DNA of 10,877 bases from CAYZUE01 sp964481825 (GCA_964481825.1 CAYZUE010000042.1:1-10877), one strand, 5' to 3'. Shown: positions 1-7,282, numbered from the stretch's first letter. The notes: generated from the letters alone by a model not told the origin. Numbers and translations are program-made.

Positions 1-2121
1 TTTAAAACATCTATTTTACTTCTAACTATTTTCCTAATTGGATTCAGTGTAGTTTACTTACCCCATGGATCTGCGCTGTCCGATCCGGACGCGTATTTCC
101 AATATAGAATGTCACAATATATTTTAGATGATGGTGGGATTCCAGAAATTTATCCTTTAGCCTATTATCCTGAAGGCAGAAAACCGTGGACACAGGATAC
201 ATTGGTGTTACCTTATCTCTTTGCATATACCTATAAATTAGTTCAGCCATTCGGAATTAAATTAATGAGTTGGGCATTATTTTTCCCAGCAATTTTTGGA
301 GGCGGATTAGCAGCTATATTCCTATATTTATCTGTTAAAGAACTATATGGGAAAAGAATAGGTTTTTTTTCAGCTATAATTTATTCGTTTATTCCTTTAA
401 ATTTAACAAGGGTTTATGCCGGTACTATAGATAAAGAGGTCATCTATGGACTTTTTGTTTTTTTGTCATTATATTTCTTTATTAAAGGCTACAAAAAAGG
501 GAATTTTATTCAGAACCCTAAATCTCTTGTTTATCCAATATTAAGTGGGATATTCTATGGTATAGGCTATGCTAATTGGAGTGGCGGTGCCTATATTATT
601 TTTGTTATAACTTTATCGATAATAATTTACTCTATTTTTAAGTTGGATCGAGAAATTCTGAAGGTCCTACTAATTGTTGGAATAGTCGGACCAATTGTGA
701 TGAAAATTCTACAACCAGATAAGTATCCTTTTGATTATTTTTTGCACAGCCTTCCAGTAATTGCTCCAATAGCCGTTTCTTTAGCTATTTTATTTTCCCT
801 TTTAATTTCAGATATGTTAAGGACTCGATATGGTAAGAAGATTCATTTAGGAATTATTTTATCGGCATTATTTCTACTTATTTTAGGTTTATTTTTAATA
901 AGTGGAAGAGGGGACTTAATTAAGAACTATATAACAGCGATAAGTAGCATGATTACATTAGGAAAAGATGTGCAACAGGCATTTTATATGTCAACTGTTG
1001 CTGAATCCCAACCTAGCAATTTTTTTGGATCCGGAGAAACAATAGCACAAAAAATAATGAACGGCGACTTTTATTTTAATCTACAACTCATCCTTCCAAT
1101 TATCCCCTTAGGTGTTTTATTATTACTCTATAAATTAAAAAAGAAGATTGAATTTTCCTACATATTTGCTATTGTCTGGATCTCAAGTGGATTTATTGCA
1201 GCTCTCCAAGGAAAGCGATTATTATTCTTCCTAGCTCCATCTGCTTCATTGATTGCTGGAGTCACATTCATATATCTATACGAAATATTGAAAGAAAAAA
1301 TGGACAGATGTAAGTTAGATATTGGAAAATTAAAAAATGAAAAAGAAAAATACAGTAAAGAAAGAAAACTCACAAATGTCTGGATTATGTATTTTATTTT
1401 AACAATAGTCCTTTTTGGTGTTACTATGTCCACCCTTAATCTTTCAGTAACAAATATGGGTACTCATAAAAATGATATTCCTAAGCCTTGGTCTGATGCC
1501 TTAATTTGGACTAAAGAGAATACACCTGAAGATTCAGTAATATATTTCTGGTGGGATTATGGATACTACTTCCAAGCAGTATCTAATCGTTATACAATTG
1601 CAGATGGTGGGGGAAATGTGGGAAGGAATATTGTACTAGCAAACATGTTTACTTCCCCTGAGGATGAAGCTATGGCACATATAAAACGATTTGTAGATTA
1701 TGAAAATGTGCCGACTTATATGGTAGTTAGTTATGAAGAATTTGGGAAGAGTAGTGCGATAAATAGAATAGCTTCGAGAGATCCGGATAATCCTAATATT
1801 GAGAAAAGTGTAGATGGTGAACTTTATATTGGAAACTTTCAATTGCCAAAAAGTGGGATATTAGAAGACGATAAAGCAAGACTAAAAGAAATTTTTTATG
1901 AGAATAAAATAACGACATATTATATACTCGATAGGGGTGAAAGTTATCTAATATGGGTATTAATCCAAGTAGATAATCAAGGAGAATTCCATCCTGAATG
2001 GAGTGAGAAGTTACTTGTTAAATTATTACCCTTTAATAATGGATTAGGTGTGGGACTGAAACATTTTGAACTTGTTTATACAGATAAATGGGATTATGTT
2101 TTTATTTATAAAATCAAGTAA
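1..2121 (+). CDS. aglB: AglB/STT3 oligosaccharyltransferase, 5' end missing
   Basis: Transfers a lipid-linked glycan to Asn of N-X-S/T sequons on the outer face of the membrane. The reading frame is open from base 1, so the start lies upstream; an internal ATG at 109 is not the start because it would remove a catalytic motif. Numbering from base 1 (706 residues visible): the first acidic motif D28-P-D30, the second motif D144-K-E146, the TIXE-like TVAE at 332-335 in the fifth external loop, WWDYG at 517-521, and a DK-like helix motif E580-F-G-K583-xxx-I587. About 12-13 hydrophobic segments precede residue 481, followed by a soluble domain of roughly 225 residues. This makes it shorter than the longest archaeal AglBs. 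A Lys/Glu-rich loop (428-459) separates the last two membrane segments. It heads a pair with the SDR gene 12 bp downstream. Family assignment is very secure. Confidence 0.96.
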   Translation, partial: FKTSILLLTIFLIGFSVVYLPHGSALSDPDAYFQYRMSQYILDDGGIPEIYPLAYYPEGRKPWTQDTLVLPYLFAYTYKLVQPFGIKLMSWALFFPAIFGGGLAAIFLYLSVKELYGKRIGFFSAIIYSFIPLNLTRVYAGTIDKEVIYGLFVFLSLYFFIKGYKKGNFIQNPKSLVYPILSGIFYGIGYANWSGGAYIIFVITLSIIIYSIFKLDREILKVLLIVGIVGPIVMKILQPDKYPFDYFLHSLPVIAPIAVSLAILFSLLISDMLRTRYGKKIHLGIILSALFLLILGLFLISGRGDLIKNYITAISSMITLGKDVQQAFYMSTVAESQPSNFFGSGETIAQKIMNGDFYFNLQLILPIIPLGVLLLLYKLKKKIEFSYIFAIVWISSGFIAALQGKRLLFFLAPSASLIAGVTFIYLYEILKEKMDRCKLDIGKLKNEKEKYSKERKLTNVWIMYFILTIVLFGVTMSTLNLSVTNMGTHKNDIPKPWSDALIWTKENTPEDSVIYFWWDYGYYFQAVSNRYTIADGGGNVGRNIVLANMFTSPEDEAMAHIKRFVDYENVPTYMVVSYEEFGKSSAINRIASRDPDNPNIEKSVDGELYIGNFQLPKSGILEDDKARLKEIFYENKITTYYILDRGESYLIWVLIQVDNQGEFHPEWSEKLLVKLLPFNNGLGVGLKHFELVYTDKWDYVFIYKIK

Positions 2122-2133
2122 AGGAAAAATAGA

Positions 2134-3258
2134 ATGAGAAAAAAAATATTGGTAACTGGGGGTGCAGGGTTTATTGGATCGCATTTAGTAGATGATCTCA
2201 TAAAACAAGGGCACAAAGTATTTGTTTATGACAATTTAGATCCTCAGGTACATATAGGGAAAAAACCATCATATACAAGCCTCAAAGCCAACTATATCTA
2301 TGAAGATATCCTTGATAGGGATGCCCTTTCTAGCGCTCTAAACGATGCAGACGTTGTATTTCATGAAGCAGCTGCAGTAGGCGTTGGGCAAAGTATGTAT
2401 CAAATCCAAAAATATGTTAATGTTAATACTTTAGGAACAGCAAATCTCCTAGATATATTAGTGAATGACACACACAATGTAAAAAAACTAATAGTTGCTT
2501 CTTCAATGAGTATTTACGGTGAGGGGAAATATAATTGCGATGAATGTGGGATAGTATACCCTCTATCTCGCCCAGAGAAACAATTGAAAAATAAACAATG
2601 GGATATGTGTTGCCCAAAATGTGGTAAGACTGCAAAACCTTTGCCAACAGATGAAACAAAGCCGCTACATTCCACATCAATATACGCAATTACAAAAAAG
2701 GATCAAGAGGAAATGTGCCTTACTATTGGCAAGGCTTATGGCATACCAACTGTTGCCTTACGATATTTTAACGCTTATGGACCTAGACAGGCCCTATCGA
2801 ATCCCTATACTGGTGTTTGCGCTATTTTTTCATGCCGGATTAGAAACAATAAGCCGCCATTAATTTTTGAGGATGGCATGCAAAGTAGGGACTTTGTTTC
2901 AGTGTATGATATTGTAGCAGCGAACAGTCTTGTTATGAAAAAATCAAAAGCCAATTATGAGTCCTACAATGTTGGAACAGGAGAACCAATTACGATTCGG
3001 AAAATAGCTGATTTAATGATTGGGCTTTATGGGAAGAAAACTGAACCTAAAATCACTAACAAGTACCGCGAGGGAGATATAAAACATTGCTCAGCTGATA
3101 TAACAAAGCTAAGAAGACTTGGTTATAATCCTACATCAAATATTAAGGAAGGAATGCAAGAACTAACAGAGTGGGTTAATGCCCAACCATCCTGTAATGT
3201 GAAAGATAAACTAAGAAATGCAAACAAAGAACTTGAGAAACACAAACTTACATATTGA
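2134..3258 (+). CDS. Extended SDR NAD-dependent sugar-nucleotide epimerase with Cys4 insert
   Basis: 374-residue short-chain dehydrogenase/reductase of the extended (GalE-like) class, acting on a nucleotide sugar in the cytoplasm. The NAD-binding motif G9-xx-G12-xx-G15 opens the protein and D33 ends beta-2. The catalytic set is S124, Y184 and K188 (YxxxK). Unusually, about 50 residues sit between the catalytic Ser strand and the Tyr helix, carrying C135-xx-C138 and C160-xx-C163 (plus C159), a zinc-ribbon-like arrangement. From memory, bacterial proteins annotated as dTDP-L-rhamnose 4-epimerase-like share this insert and the flanking 'LDPQVH' and 'GPRQ' stretches, but the substrate cannot be read from sequence. 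UDP-GlcNAc/UDP-Glc 4-epimerase activity is an alternative. An AAAGG sequence about 9 nt before the ATG is a plausible ribosome site. It follows aglB by 12 bp, so is probably cotranscribed. The stop is 3 bp from the stop of the convergent aminotransferase. Confidence 0.9.
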   Translation: MRKKILVTGGAGFIGSHLVDDLIKQGHKVFVYDNLDPQVHIGKKPSYTSLKANYIYEDILDRDALSSALNDADVVFHEAAAVGVGQSMYQIQKYVNVNTLGTANLLDILVNDTHNVKKLIVASSMSIYGEGKYNCDECGIVYPLSRPEKQLKNKQWDMCCPKCGKTAKPLPTDETKPLHSTSIYAITKKDQEEMCLTIGKAYGIPTVALRYFNAYGPRQALSNPYTGVCAIFSCRIRNNKPPLIFEDGMQSRDFVSVYDIVAANSLVMKKSKANYESYNVGTGEPITIRKIADLMIGLYGKKTEPKITNKYREGDIKHCSADITKLRRLGYNPTSNIKEGMQELTEWVNAQPSCNVKDKLRNANKELEKHKLTY

Positions 3259-3261
3259 TTA

Positions 3262-4344
3262 TCAATTAAAATAATTGCTGATTTTATTACACACATAAAT
3301 TATCTCTTTTCTCTTCAATTCAGGAAATATTGGCAAAGAAACTATTTCGTCTACTATTTTTTCAGTTGTAATTAAATTAGGAGTTTTCATCACCTTGTTA
3401 ACTGCAGGTTGCATATGACATGGGATGGGATAATGGATACCTGTAGAAATGCCATGATTTTTCAAATTTGCCTGAAGCAGGGTTCGCTCCTTAATTCTTA
3501 TAACATACAAATGAAATGCGGACTGCCCCCATTTTTTTTCCTTGGGAGTTACTATGGGTAAACTTTTAAGACACTCAGAATATAATTTGGCAATCTCTCT
3601 TCTTTTATTATTAAATTCGTCTAGTTTTTTTAGTTGAATTCTACCAACTACTGCCTGAATCTCGTTAAATCTTAAATTAAGCCCCATTACTTCATGCTTA
3701 TATTTCTCTTTTCTACCATGATTCCTAAGCATTTTTACGGTTTCTGCTATTTTAGAACTATTAGTGGATAAAATACCCCCATCTCCGCCAACAGTCATAT
3801 TTTTTGAAGGGTAAAAAGAGAAGCATCCAACATCTCCGATAGATCCAACTTTTTTACCTTTGAACAAAGCGCCATGAGCCTGACAACAGTCCTCTAAAAT
3901 AGATAAATCATTTTCTTTAGCAATTTTTTTTATAGAATCCATTTTTGCTGGATGGCCATACAAATGAACTGGCAGAATTGCCTTAGTTTTATCTGTTATA
4001 TTCTTCCTAATTTCTTCTGGAGACAGTGTATAAGTACTCTCATCTATATCAACGAAGACTGGTTTCGCACCAGTATAAAAAATAGGCTCAACAGTTGGAA
4101 AGGCCGTATGAGAAGGTACAATAACCTCGTCTCCTTTACCAATGTTTAAAGCCATAAGTGATAGGAAGATAGCAGACGTTCCTGAATTTGTTAAAATTGC
4201 ATATTTTGTGCCAATATAATTTGCAAATTCTTCCTCAAAGAGTTTACAATTATCTCCTAATATATACCGTCCAGAATCCAGAACCTTTAGAACATTTTTT
4301 TTACTTTGTTGGTCCATATAAGGTCTTGACAAAGGAATGTTCAT
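3262..4344 (-). CDS. DegT/DnrJ/EryC1/StrS PLP-dependent sugar aminotransferase (WlbC/WbpE/GnnB-like)
   Basis: 360-residue fold-type I aminotransferase that aminates a keto group of a nucleotide sugar, normally with glutamate as donor. The PLP lysine is K181 in the 'SFYPSKN' segment; D152 in 'EDCCQAHGA' would contact the pyridine nitrogen; G55-T56-S57 forms the phosphate-binding turn, and S176 also fits. Length is normal for the family. The start ATG abuts the stop of the acyltransferase upstream (TGAATG), implying translational coupling. As last gene of the oxidoreductase-acyltransferase-aminotransferase operon it most likely aminates the C3-keto sugar made by the Gfo/Idh/MocA enzyme, as WlbC, WbpE and GnnB do. 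It could instead act on a C4-keto sugar; the family alone does not decide. It converges on the SDR gene with only 3 bp between stops. Confidence 0.95.
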   Translation of the reverse strand: MNIPLSRPYMDQQSKKNVLKVLDSGRYILGDNCKLFEEEFANYIGTKYAILTNSGTSAIFLSLMALNIGKGDEVIVPSHTAFPTVEPIFYTGAKPVFVDIDESTYTLSPEEIRKNITDKTKAILPVHLYGHPAKMDSIKKIAKENDLSILEDCCQAHGALFKGKKVGSIGDVGCFSFYPSKNMTVGGDGGILSTNSSKIAETVKMLRNHGRKEKYKHEVMGLNLRFNEIQAVVGRIQLKKLDEFNNKRREIAKLYSECLKSLPIVTPKEKKWGQSAFHLYVIRIKERTLLQANLKNHGISTGIHYPIPCHMQPAVNKVMKTPNLITTEKIVDEIVSLPIFPELKRKEIIYVCNKISNYFN

Positions 4345-4980
4345 TCAAAAATCATCTCTCTCATATTTTAATCCAACTTGACACTTTATTTCTTTTGTAC
4401 TCTTGATTACCTCTGCAGGAGATCCATATGCAAGAACTTTTGCAGGGATATTTTTTGTGACGAGAGACCCGGCCCCAATTAGGGAGTTATTCCCTACTTT
4501 AACTCCGGGTAACACAGTTGACCCAGCACCTATAACTGAAAATCTACCGATAGTAGGGCCCTTACTACATTTACTTTTATTTTTACATCGAGGATGTGGA
4601 GTTAACAATGTTACACACCCTGGACCAATCCAAGCTCCTTGCTTGATTTGTGTATGCTCACCAATGAAACAATTTGAGTGAACAACCACCCCTCGACCAA
4701 CTTTGCAATATCCCTCCAAAATCGAATGGCTCCCGAAAGTTACGTCTGCATCAATGGAATTTTTTTCACGGATTAAAGCTCCATGTCCAGTCTGGAAATT
4801 ATTGTTTACTCTATTTCCTGCATAAACTACTGTATTTGATCGGATAGTCGTGTTATCTCCAAGAGAGGTTATTAATTCTCCATCTTGAAATCCAATAGGG
4901 GGCTTTCCAAGAATTGAATAATCTTCAACAATGGAATTTTTGCCTAACTTAACGTTCTTGAAAATTTTATAATTGGCCAT
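4345..4980 (-). CDS. Left-handed beta-helix (hexapeptide) N-acyltransferase, WlbB/WbpD-like
   Basis: 211-residue hexapeptide-repeat acyltransferase, probably acetyl-CoA-dependent N-acetylation of a 3-amino nucleotide sugar. Isoleucine/valine-glycine turns typical of the beta-helix run through most of residues 8-165 (for example 'VGRGVVVHSN', 'VIGAGSTVLPGVKVG', 'LIGAGSLVTKNIPA'). H66 in 'TGHGALIRE' is a candidate catalytic base. Two cysteines (C132, C138) sit in a loop after 'HPR' in the middle of the helix. I start at the ATG at 4980, preceded at good spacing by AAAGGGAT. The frame can be extended to a TTG at 5001, but that would overlap the upstream stop and add seven unlike residues. It sits 14 bp after the oxidoreductase stop and directly abuts the aminotransferase start. 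WbpD/WlbB-type function is inferred from this context; other sugar O- or N-acyltransferases share the fold. Confidence 0.92.
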   Translation of the reverse strand: MANYKIFKNVKLGKNSIVEDYSILGKPPIGFQDGELITSLGDNTTIRSNTVVYAGNRVNNNFQTGHGALIREKNSIDADVTFGSHSILEGYCKVGRGVVVHSNCFIGEHTQIKQGAWIGPGCVTLLTPHPRCKNKSKCSKGPTIGRFSVIGAGSTVLPGVKVGNNSLIGAGSLVTKNIPAKVLAYGSPAEVIKSTKEIKCQVGLKYERDDF

Positions 4981-4994
4981 TTTTACATCCCTTT

Positions 4995-5963
4995 CTACCA
5001 ATCTATGCTAACTTTCTTTCCTTTTTTCGAGGACTGATATGCAGCTTCTACTATTTTCAAGGTTTGGAATCCACTTTCTCCATCCGCAGAAGGTTTGTTC
5101 CTGGTTTTTACAGAATCTAAAAATGTACGAAGTTCTTGATATAGGGGCTCTTTAGTGATTATCTTTGGACGAACAACACCTTCGTCTATTGCAGTCCAAA
5201 TATTATTTTCCAATTTATGATGATTATTATAAAGTGCAACGTCTTGTTTGACAATGTTAGAAACTATACTAGCCTTATCTCCCATAATAACTATATCCCT
5301 CCAATTGCCTGGAGGAAAATATCCTGATTCTACTTGGGCCATTTCTTTCCCATAGTCCAATAAAACAACGGATGTATCATCCATCCCCCTTCCTAAATAA
5401 TCCTTTGTAACAGCTGTCACGGCTGTTGGCTTTTTACCTAGAAAAAAATTAAATAAATCAAAAAAATGGATGGAATCAGTCTGAGTTACTCCAACATCAG
5501 TTCTAGCTCTTTTAAATCCCATATAATGACCAAATAGGTACCTAATTTTCCCCAGGGCTCCGTTATCTATTTGATTCTTAATGTACTTGGAAGCAGGATT
5601 ATACCTAAATATATGCCCCACTTGTAGAATCCGATTATATTCATCTGAAAGTTCTATTAGTCTCCTTGCCTCATGTGAATACATAGTAATTGGTTTCTCA
5701 ACGAAGACATCTTTTCCAGCTACAAGGCATTCTTTACAAATATCGTAATGAAAATCTGTGGGAGTTACAATATCAACAGCATCAACTTTATCCAAGAAAT
5801 CATGGAAATTTGTAGAAATTTTTGATTTATTAATATTGTAGATTTTGCATTTATCAAGAGATTGATGACTTAAATCTGCTACATAAAGATCTTGATTTAG
5901 TTCATTCCAAACCCTTAAGTGGTTCTTTCCAAAACCCCCTACGCCAATAAGTAGAATTTTCAA
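4995..5963 (-). CDS. Gfo/Idh/MocA NAD(P)-dependent oxidoreductase (WlbA/WbpB/GnnA-like)
   Basis: 322-residue oxidoreductase. An N-terminal Rossmann domain carries G7-x-G9-xx-G12, and the family signature E89-K90-P91 lies at the end of the nucleotide-binding half. The C-terminal alpha/beta domain carries D163-S-I-H166-xx-D169, matching the family's catalytic Asp/His helix. Another family-typical stretch is 'GHIFRYNPA' (116-124). The start is TTG: no ATG or GTG suits, the Rossmann glycines begin at residue 7, and a strong GGAGTGAGG lies five bases upstream. It is first in a three-gene operon with an acyltransferase and a DegT aminotransferase, the arrangement known for 3-oxidation of UDP-GlcNAc(A) on the way to 2,3-diamino-2,3-dideoxy sugars. 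Whether the substrate is the neutral UDP-GlcNAc (GnnA type) or the uronic acid (WlbA/WbpB type) is undecided because no 6-dehydrogenase is in view. Confidence 0.94.
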   Translation of the reverse strand: MKILLIGVGGFGKNHLRVWNELNQDLYVADLSHQSLDKCKIYNINKSKISTNFHDFLDKVDAVDIVTPTDFHYDICKECLVAGKDVFVEKPITMYSHEARRLIELSDEYNRILQVGHIFRYNPASKYIKNQIDNGALGKIRYLFGHYMGFKRARTDVGVTQTDSIHFFDLFNFFLGKKPTAVTAVTKDYLGRGMDDTSVVLLDYGKEMAQVESGYFPPGNWRDIVIMGDKASIVSNIVKQDVALYNNHHKLENNIWTAIDEGVVRPKIITKEPLYQELRTFLDSVKTRNKPSADGESGFQTLKIVEAAYQSSKKGKKVSIDW

Positions 5964-5977
5964 CGTGTCCTCACTCC
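5961..5977 (-). promoter_or_regulatory. Ribosome binding site and TTG start of the oxidoreductase
   Basis: Read on the minus strand, GGAGTGAGG (5977-5969) is followed by ACACG and then TTG (5963-5961). The purine-rich Shine-Dalgarno match at ideal spacing supports initiation at a non-ATG codon, which would otherwise look like a poor start. Confidence 0.65.
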
Positions 5978-5996
5978 ATATCCCTTGAATGTATGA

Positions 5997-6006
5997 GTTT
6001 TATATG
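5997..6006 (-). promoter_or_regulatory. Candidate TATA box for the minus-strand sugar operon
   Basis: On the minus strand the bases read CATATAAAAC, an archaeal TATA-like element preceded by an A-rich stretch that could serve as BRE. Transcription would begin roughly 25 bp downstream near 5975-5978, leaving a very short leader that still includes most of the Shine-Dalgarno. A competing element, CTTTATAG, lies inside the hairpin at 6028-6035 and would give a leader of about 40 nt. I cannot decide between them. Confidence 0.35.
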
Positions 6007-6022
6007 TTTTTGGTTTTAAATT

Positions 6023-6040
6023 ATCCCCTATAAAGGGGAT
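6023..6040. repeat. Perfect inverted repeat (hairpin A)
   Basis: ATCCCC, six bases TATAAA, then GGGGAT: a perfect 6-bp stem, GC-rich against an AT-rich background. The loop and stem junction reads as a TATA-like element on either strand (CTATAAAG / CTTTATAG), so it could be a regulated promoter rather than an RNA structure. Placement about 60-77 bp upstream of the oxidoreductase start suits an operator or promoter. Confidence 0.55.
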
Positions 6041-6052
6041 TTATCTTAATAG

Positions 6053-6068
6053 TCACCTTTAGTGGTGA
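6053..6068. repeat. Inverted repeat (hairpin B)
   Basis: TCACC, six bases TTTAGT, then GGTGA: a perfect 5-bp stem lying 12 bp beyond hairpin A. Both hairpins have six-base spacers and are followed by similar A/T-rich ATC-TT sequence (TTTATCTT after A, ATAAATCTT after B), suggesting two diverged copies of one unit about 30 bp apart. Confidence 0.45.
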
Positions 6069-6344
6069 ATAAATCTTCTAAAATTGAAATAGCATAAAAC
6101 AATATTGTAGGGCTGATGGAATTATCGGATGAAGAGGAACCGTGTTATAAAATCAGGAAAAAATACAAAACGTCACTGGATAAAGAATCGCCATAAAATG
6201 TTAATACGCCCATATTAAGAAAAAAAAATAACTCTGTAGACAAAAGGTATAAGAAAGCATGGAAGTTTACGTAGAATCTATTCTAAATAATTTTTCAGAT
6301 AAAAAAAGAGTATTTAAGAATGATGAATTTGTGGAGACAATCAA

Positions 6345-7277
6345 ATGTATAAGGAAAATAAAATATTTCTAATTATTCCTGCATATAACGAAGAGAAATT
6401 AATTGTTGATACTTTATCTGGTGTCCCAGATTTTGTTGATAAAATAGTACTGATAGACGATGGAAGTACAGATAAAACTGCAGAAATTGTTGGTAAAATT
6501 CAAAATAATAAGATAAATTTAGTACAACACACTGACAATAAAGGCATAGGCGCAGCAATTATCACCGGCTATAAAATTGCAATTTCTGAAGAAGCCGATA
6601 TTGCTGTAGTTGTTGGAGGGGATAACCAAATGGATTTAAAAGAAATGGCAAATTTTTTAGAACCAATAATAAAAGGAGATGCAGATTACACTAAGGGTAA
6701 CAGGTTTTTAACACCTTCCCTTAAAGAAATGCCATCACATAGATTGATTGGTAATTCAATGTTATCATTACTCTCAAAATTATCTACAGGATACTGGAAA
6801 ATATTTGATTCTAACGATGGTTACACTGCAATTTCTAAAAAAGCTCTTAAATCAGTAGATTGGGACCAAGCATGGAGGGGATATGGATATAATGCAGATT
6901 TTTTAGCTCGATTGAATATATTCAATATCAAAGTTAAAGATATTCCAAGAAGAGCTATTTATATCAGGGGAGAGCGTCAATCTCAAATAAGAGTAGGAAG
7001 ATACATATGGAAAGTTGCTCCTCATCTAACGCGACTTTTTTTCTGGAGACTTAAAGAGAAATATATTCTACGAGATTTTCATCCTTTAGTACTATTTTAT
7101 CTATTTGGAATAATTATTCTTCCTCTTGGTGTGGGAATTGGTCTATTTTTGTTATGGTCAAAGATAATTGGAGGAGCAATAGCGGGATCCACTGCAGTTC
7201 TTGCAGCCCTTTTAATAATAACCGGATTACAGTTTCTACTTTTTGCGTTGTTCTTTGATATGGAAGCCAATAAATAA
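6345..7277 (+). CDS. Membrane-anchored GT2 glycosyltransferase, dolichyl-phosphate-sugar synthase-like
   Basis: 310-residue family 2 glycosyltransferase. The GT-A catalytic domain shows 'IPAYNEE' (11-17), the nucleotide-binding D38-D39-G-S-T-D43, and 'GGDNQMD' (91-97) in the position of the metal-binding D-x-D/D-x-Q motif. It also has 'KGNRF' (117-121), typical of polyprenyl-phosphate hexose synthases. Two C-terminal hydrophobic segments (about 246-272 and 276-303) anchor it with the catalytic domain cytoplasmic. It probably charges dolichyl-phosphate with a sugar, or adds one to a lipid-linked glycan; donor unknown. The ATG start has GGAG eight bases upstream. It ends 5 bp from the stop of the convergent flippase-like gene. 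Together the two resemble the two halves of the haloarchaeal AglD architecture (GT2 plus multispanning domain), here as separate genes. Confidence 0.93.
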   Translation: MYKENKIFLIIPAYNEEKLIVDTLSGVPDFVDKIVLIDDGSTDKTAEIVGKIQNNKINLVQHTDNKGIGAAIITGYKIAISEEADIAVVVGGDNQMDLKEMANFLEPIIKGDADYTKGNRFLTPSLKEMPSHRLIGNSMLSLLSKLSTGYWKIFDSNDGYTAISKKALKSVDWDQAWRGYGYNADFLARLNIFNIKVKDIPRRAIYIRGERQSQIRVGRYIWKVAPHLTRLFFWRLKEKYILRDFHPLVLFYLFGIIILPLGVGIGLFLLWSKIIGGAIAGSTAVLAALLIITGLQFLLFALFFDMEANK

Positions 7278-7282
7278 CATTT

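Larger units (their letters stand above)
5964..6344. other. 381-bp divergent intergenic region, no convincing gene
   Basis: Separates the minus-strand sugar operon from the plus-strand GT2 gene. The left third holds the operon's promoter candidates and two adjacent hairpins (6023-6068). The right part is A-rich and includes three overlapping tiny frames on the plus strand: 6116-6196 (26 codons), 6129-6218 (29 codons, very basic product) and 6259-6372 (37 codons, running into the GT2 start). None is recognisable. A Shine-Dalgarno GGAG for the GT2 gene lies at 6333-6336, eight bases before its ATG, and CTAAATAATTT near 6283-6293 is a weak TATA candidate for it. I see no tRNA, no CRISPR array and no transposase. 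Confidence 0.6.

Noticed and set aside
109..111. ATG at 109 as start of aglB
   Set aside because: The frame is open from base 1 and the upstream 36 codons encode a membrane segment and the essential D-P-D motif; the true start lies outside the window.
1158..1433. 91-codon minus-strand frame inside aglB
   Set aside because: Antisense shadow within a clearly coding, motif-rich gene; low-complexity Phe/Ser product with no recognisable features.
4403..4681. 92-codon plus-strand frame opposite the acyltransferase
   Set aside because: Antisense shadow of the beta-helix gene; its Gly/Pro/Thr-rich product mirrors the repeated codons of the real protein.
4981..5001. Upstream TTG start adding seven residues to the acyltransferase
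   Set aside because: It would overlap the stop of the oxidoreductase, and the ATG at 4980 has a well-placed AAAGGGAT upstream.
6023..6068. CRISPR repeats
   Set aside because: Only two imperfect palindromic units 30 bp apart, with no conserved repeat-spacer pattern and no cas genes.
5964..6344. Insertion sequence remnant or tRNA in the intergenic region
   Set aside because: No transposase-like peptide, no terminal inverted repeats or target duplication seen, and no cloverleaf or T-loop sequence.
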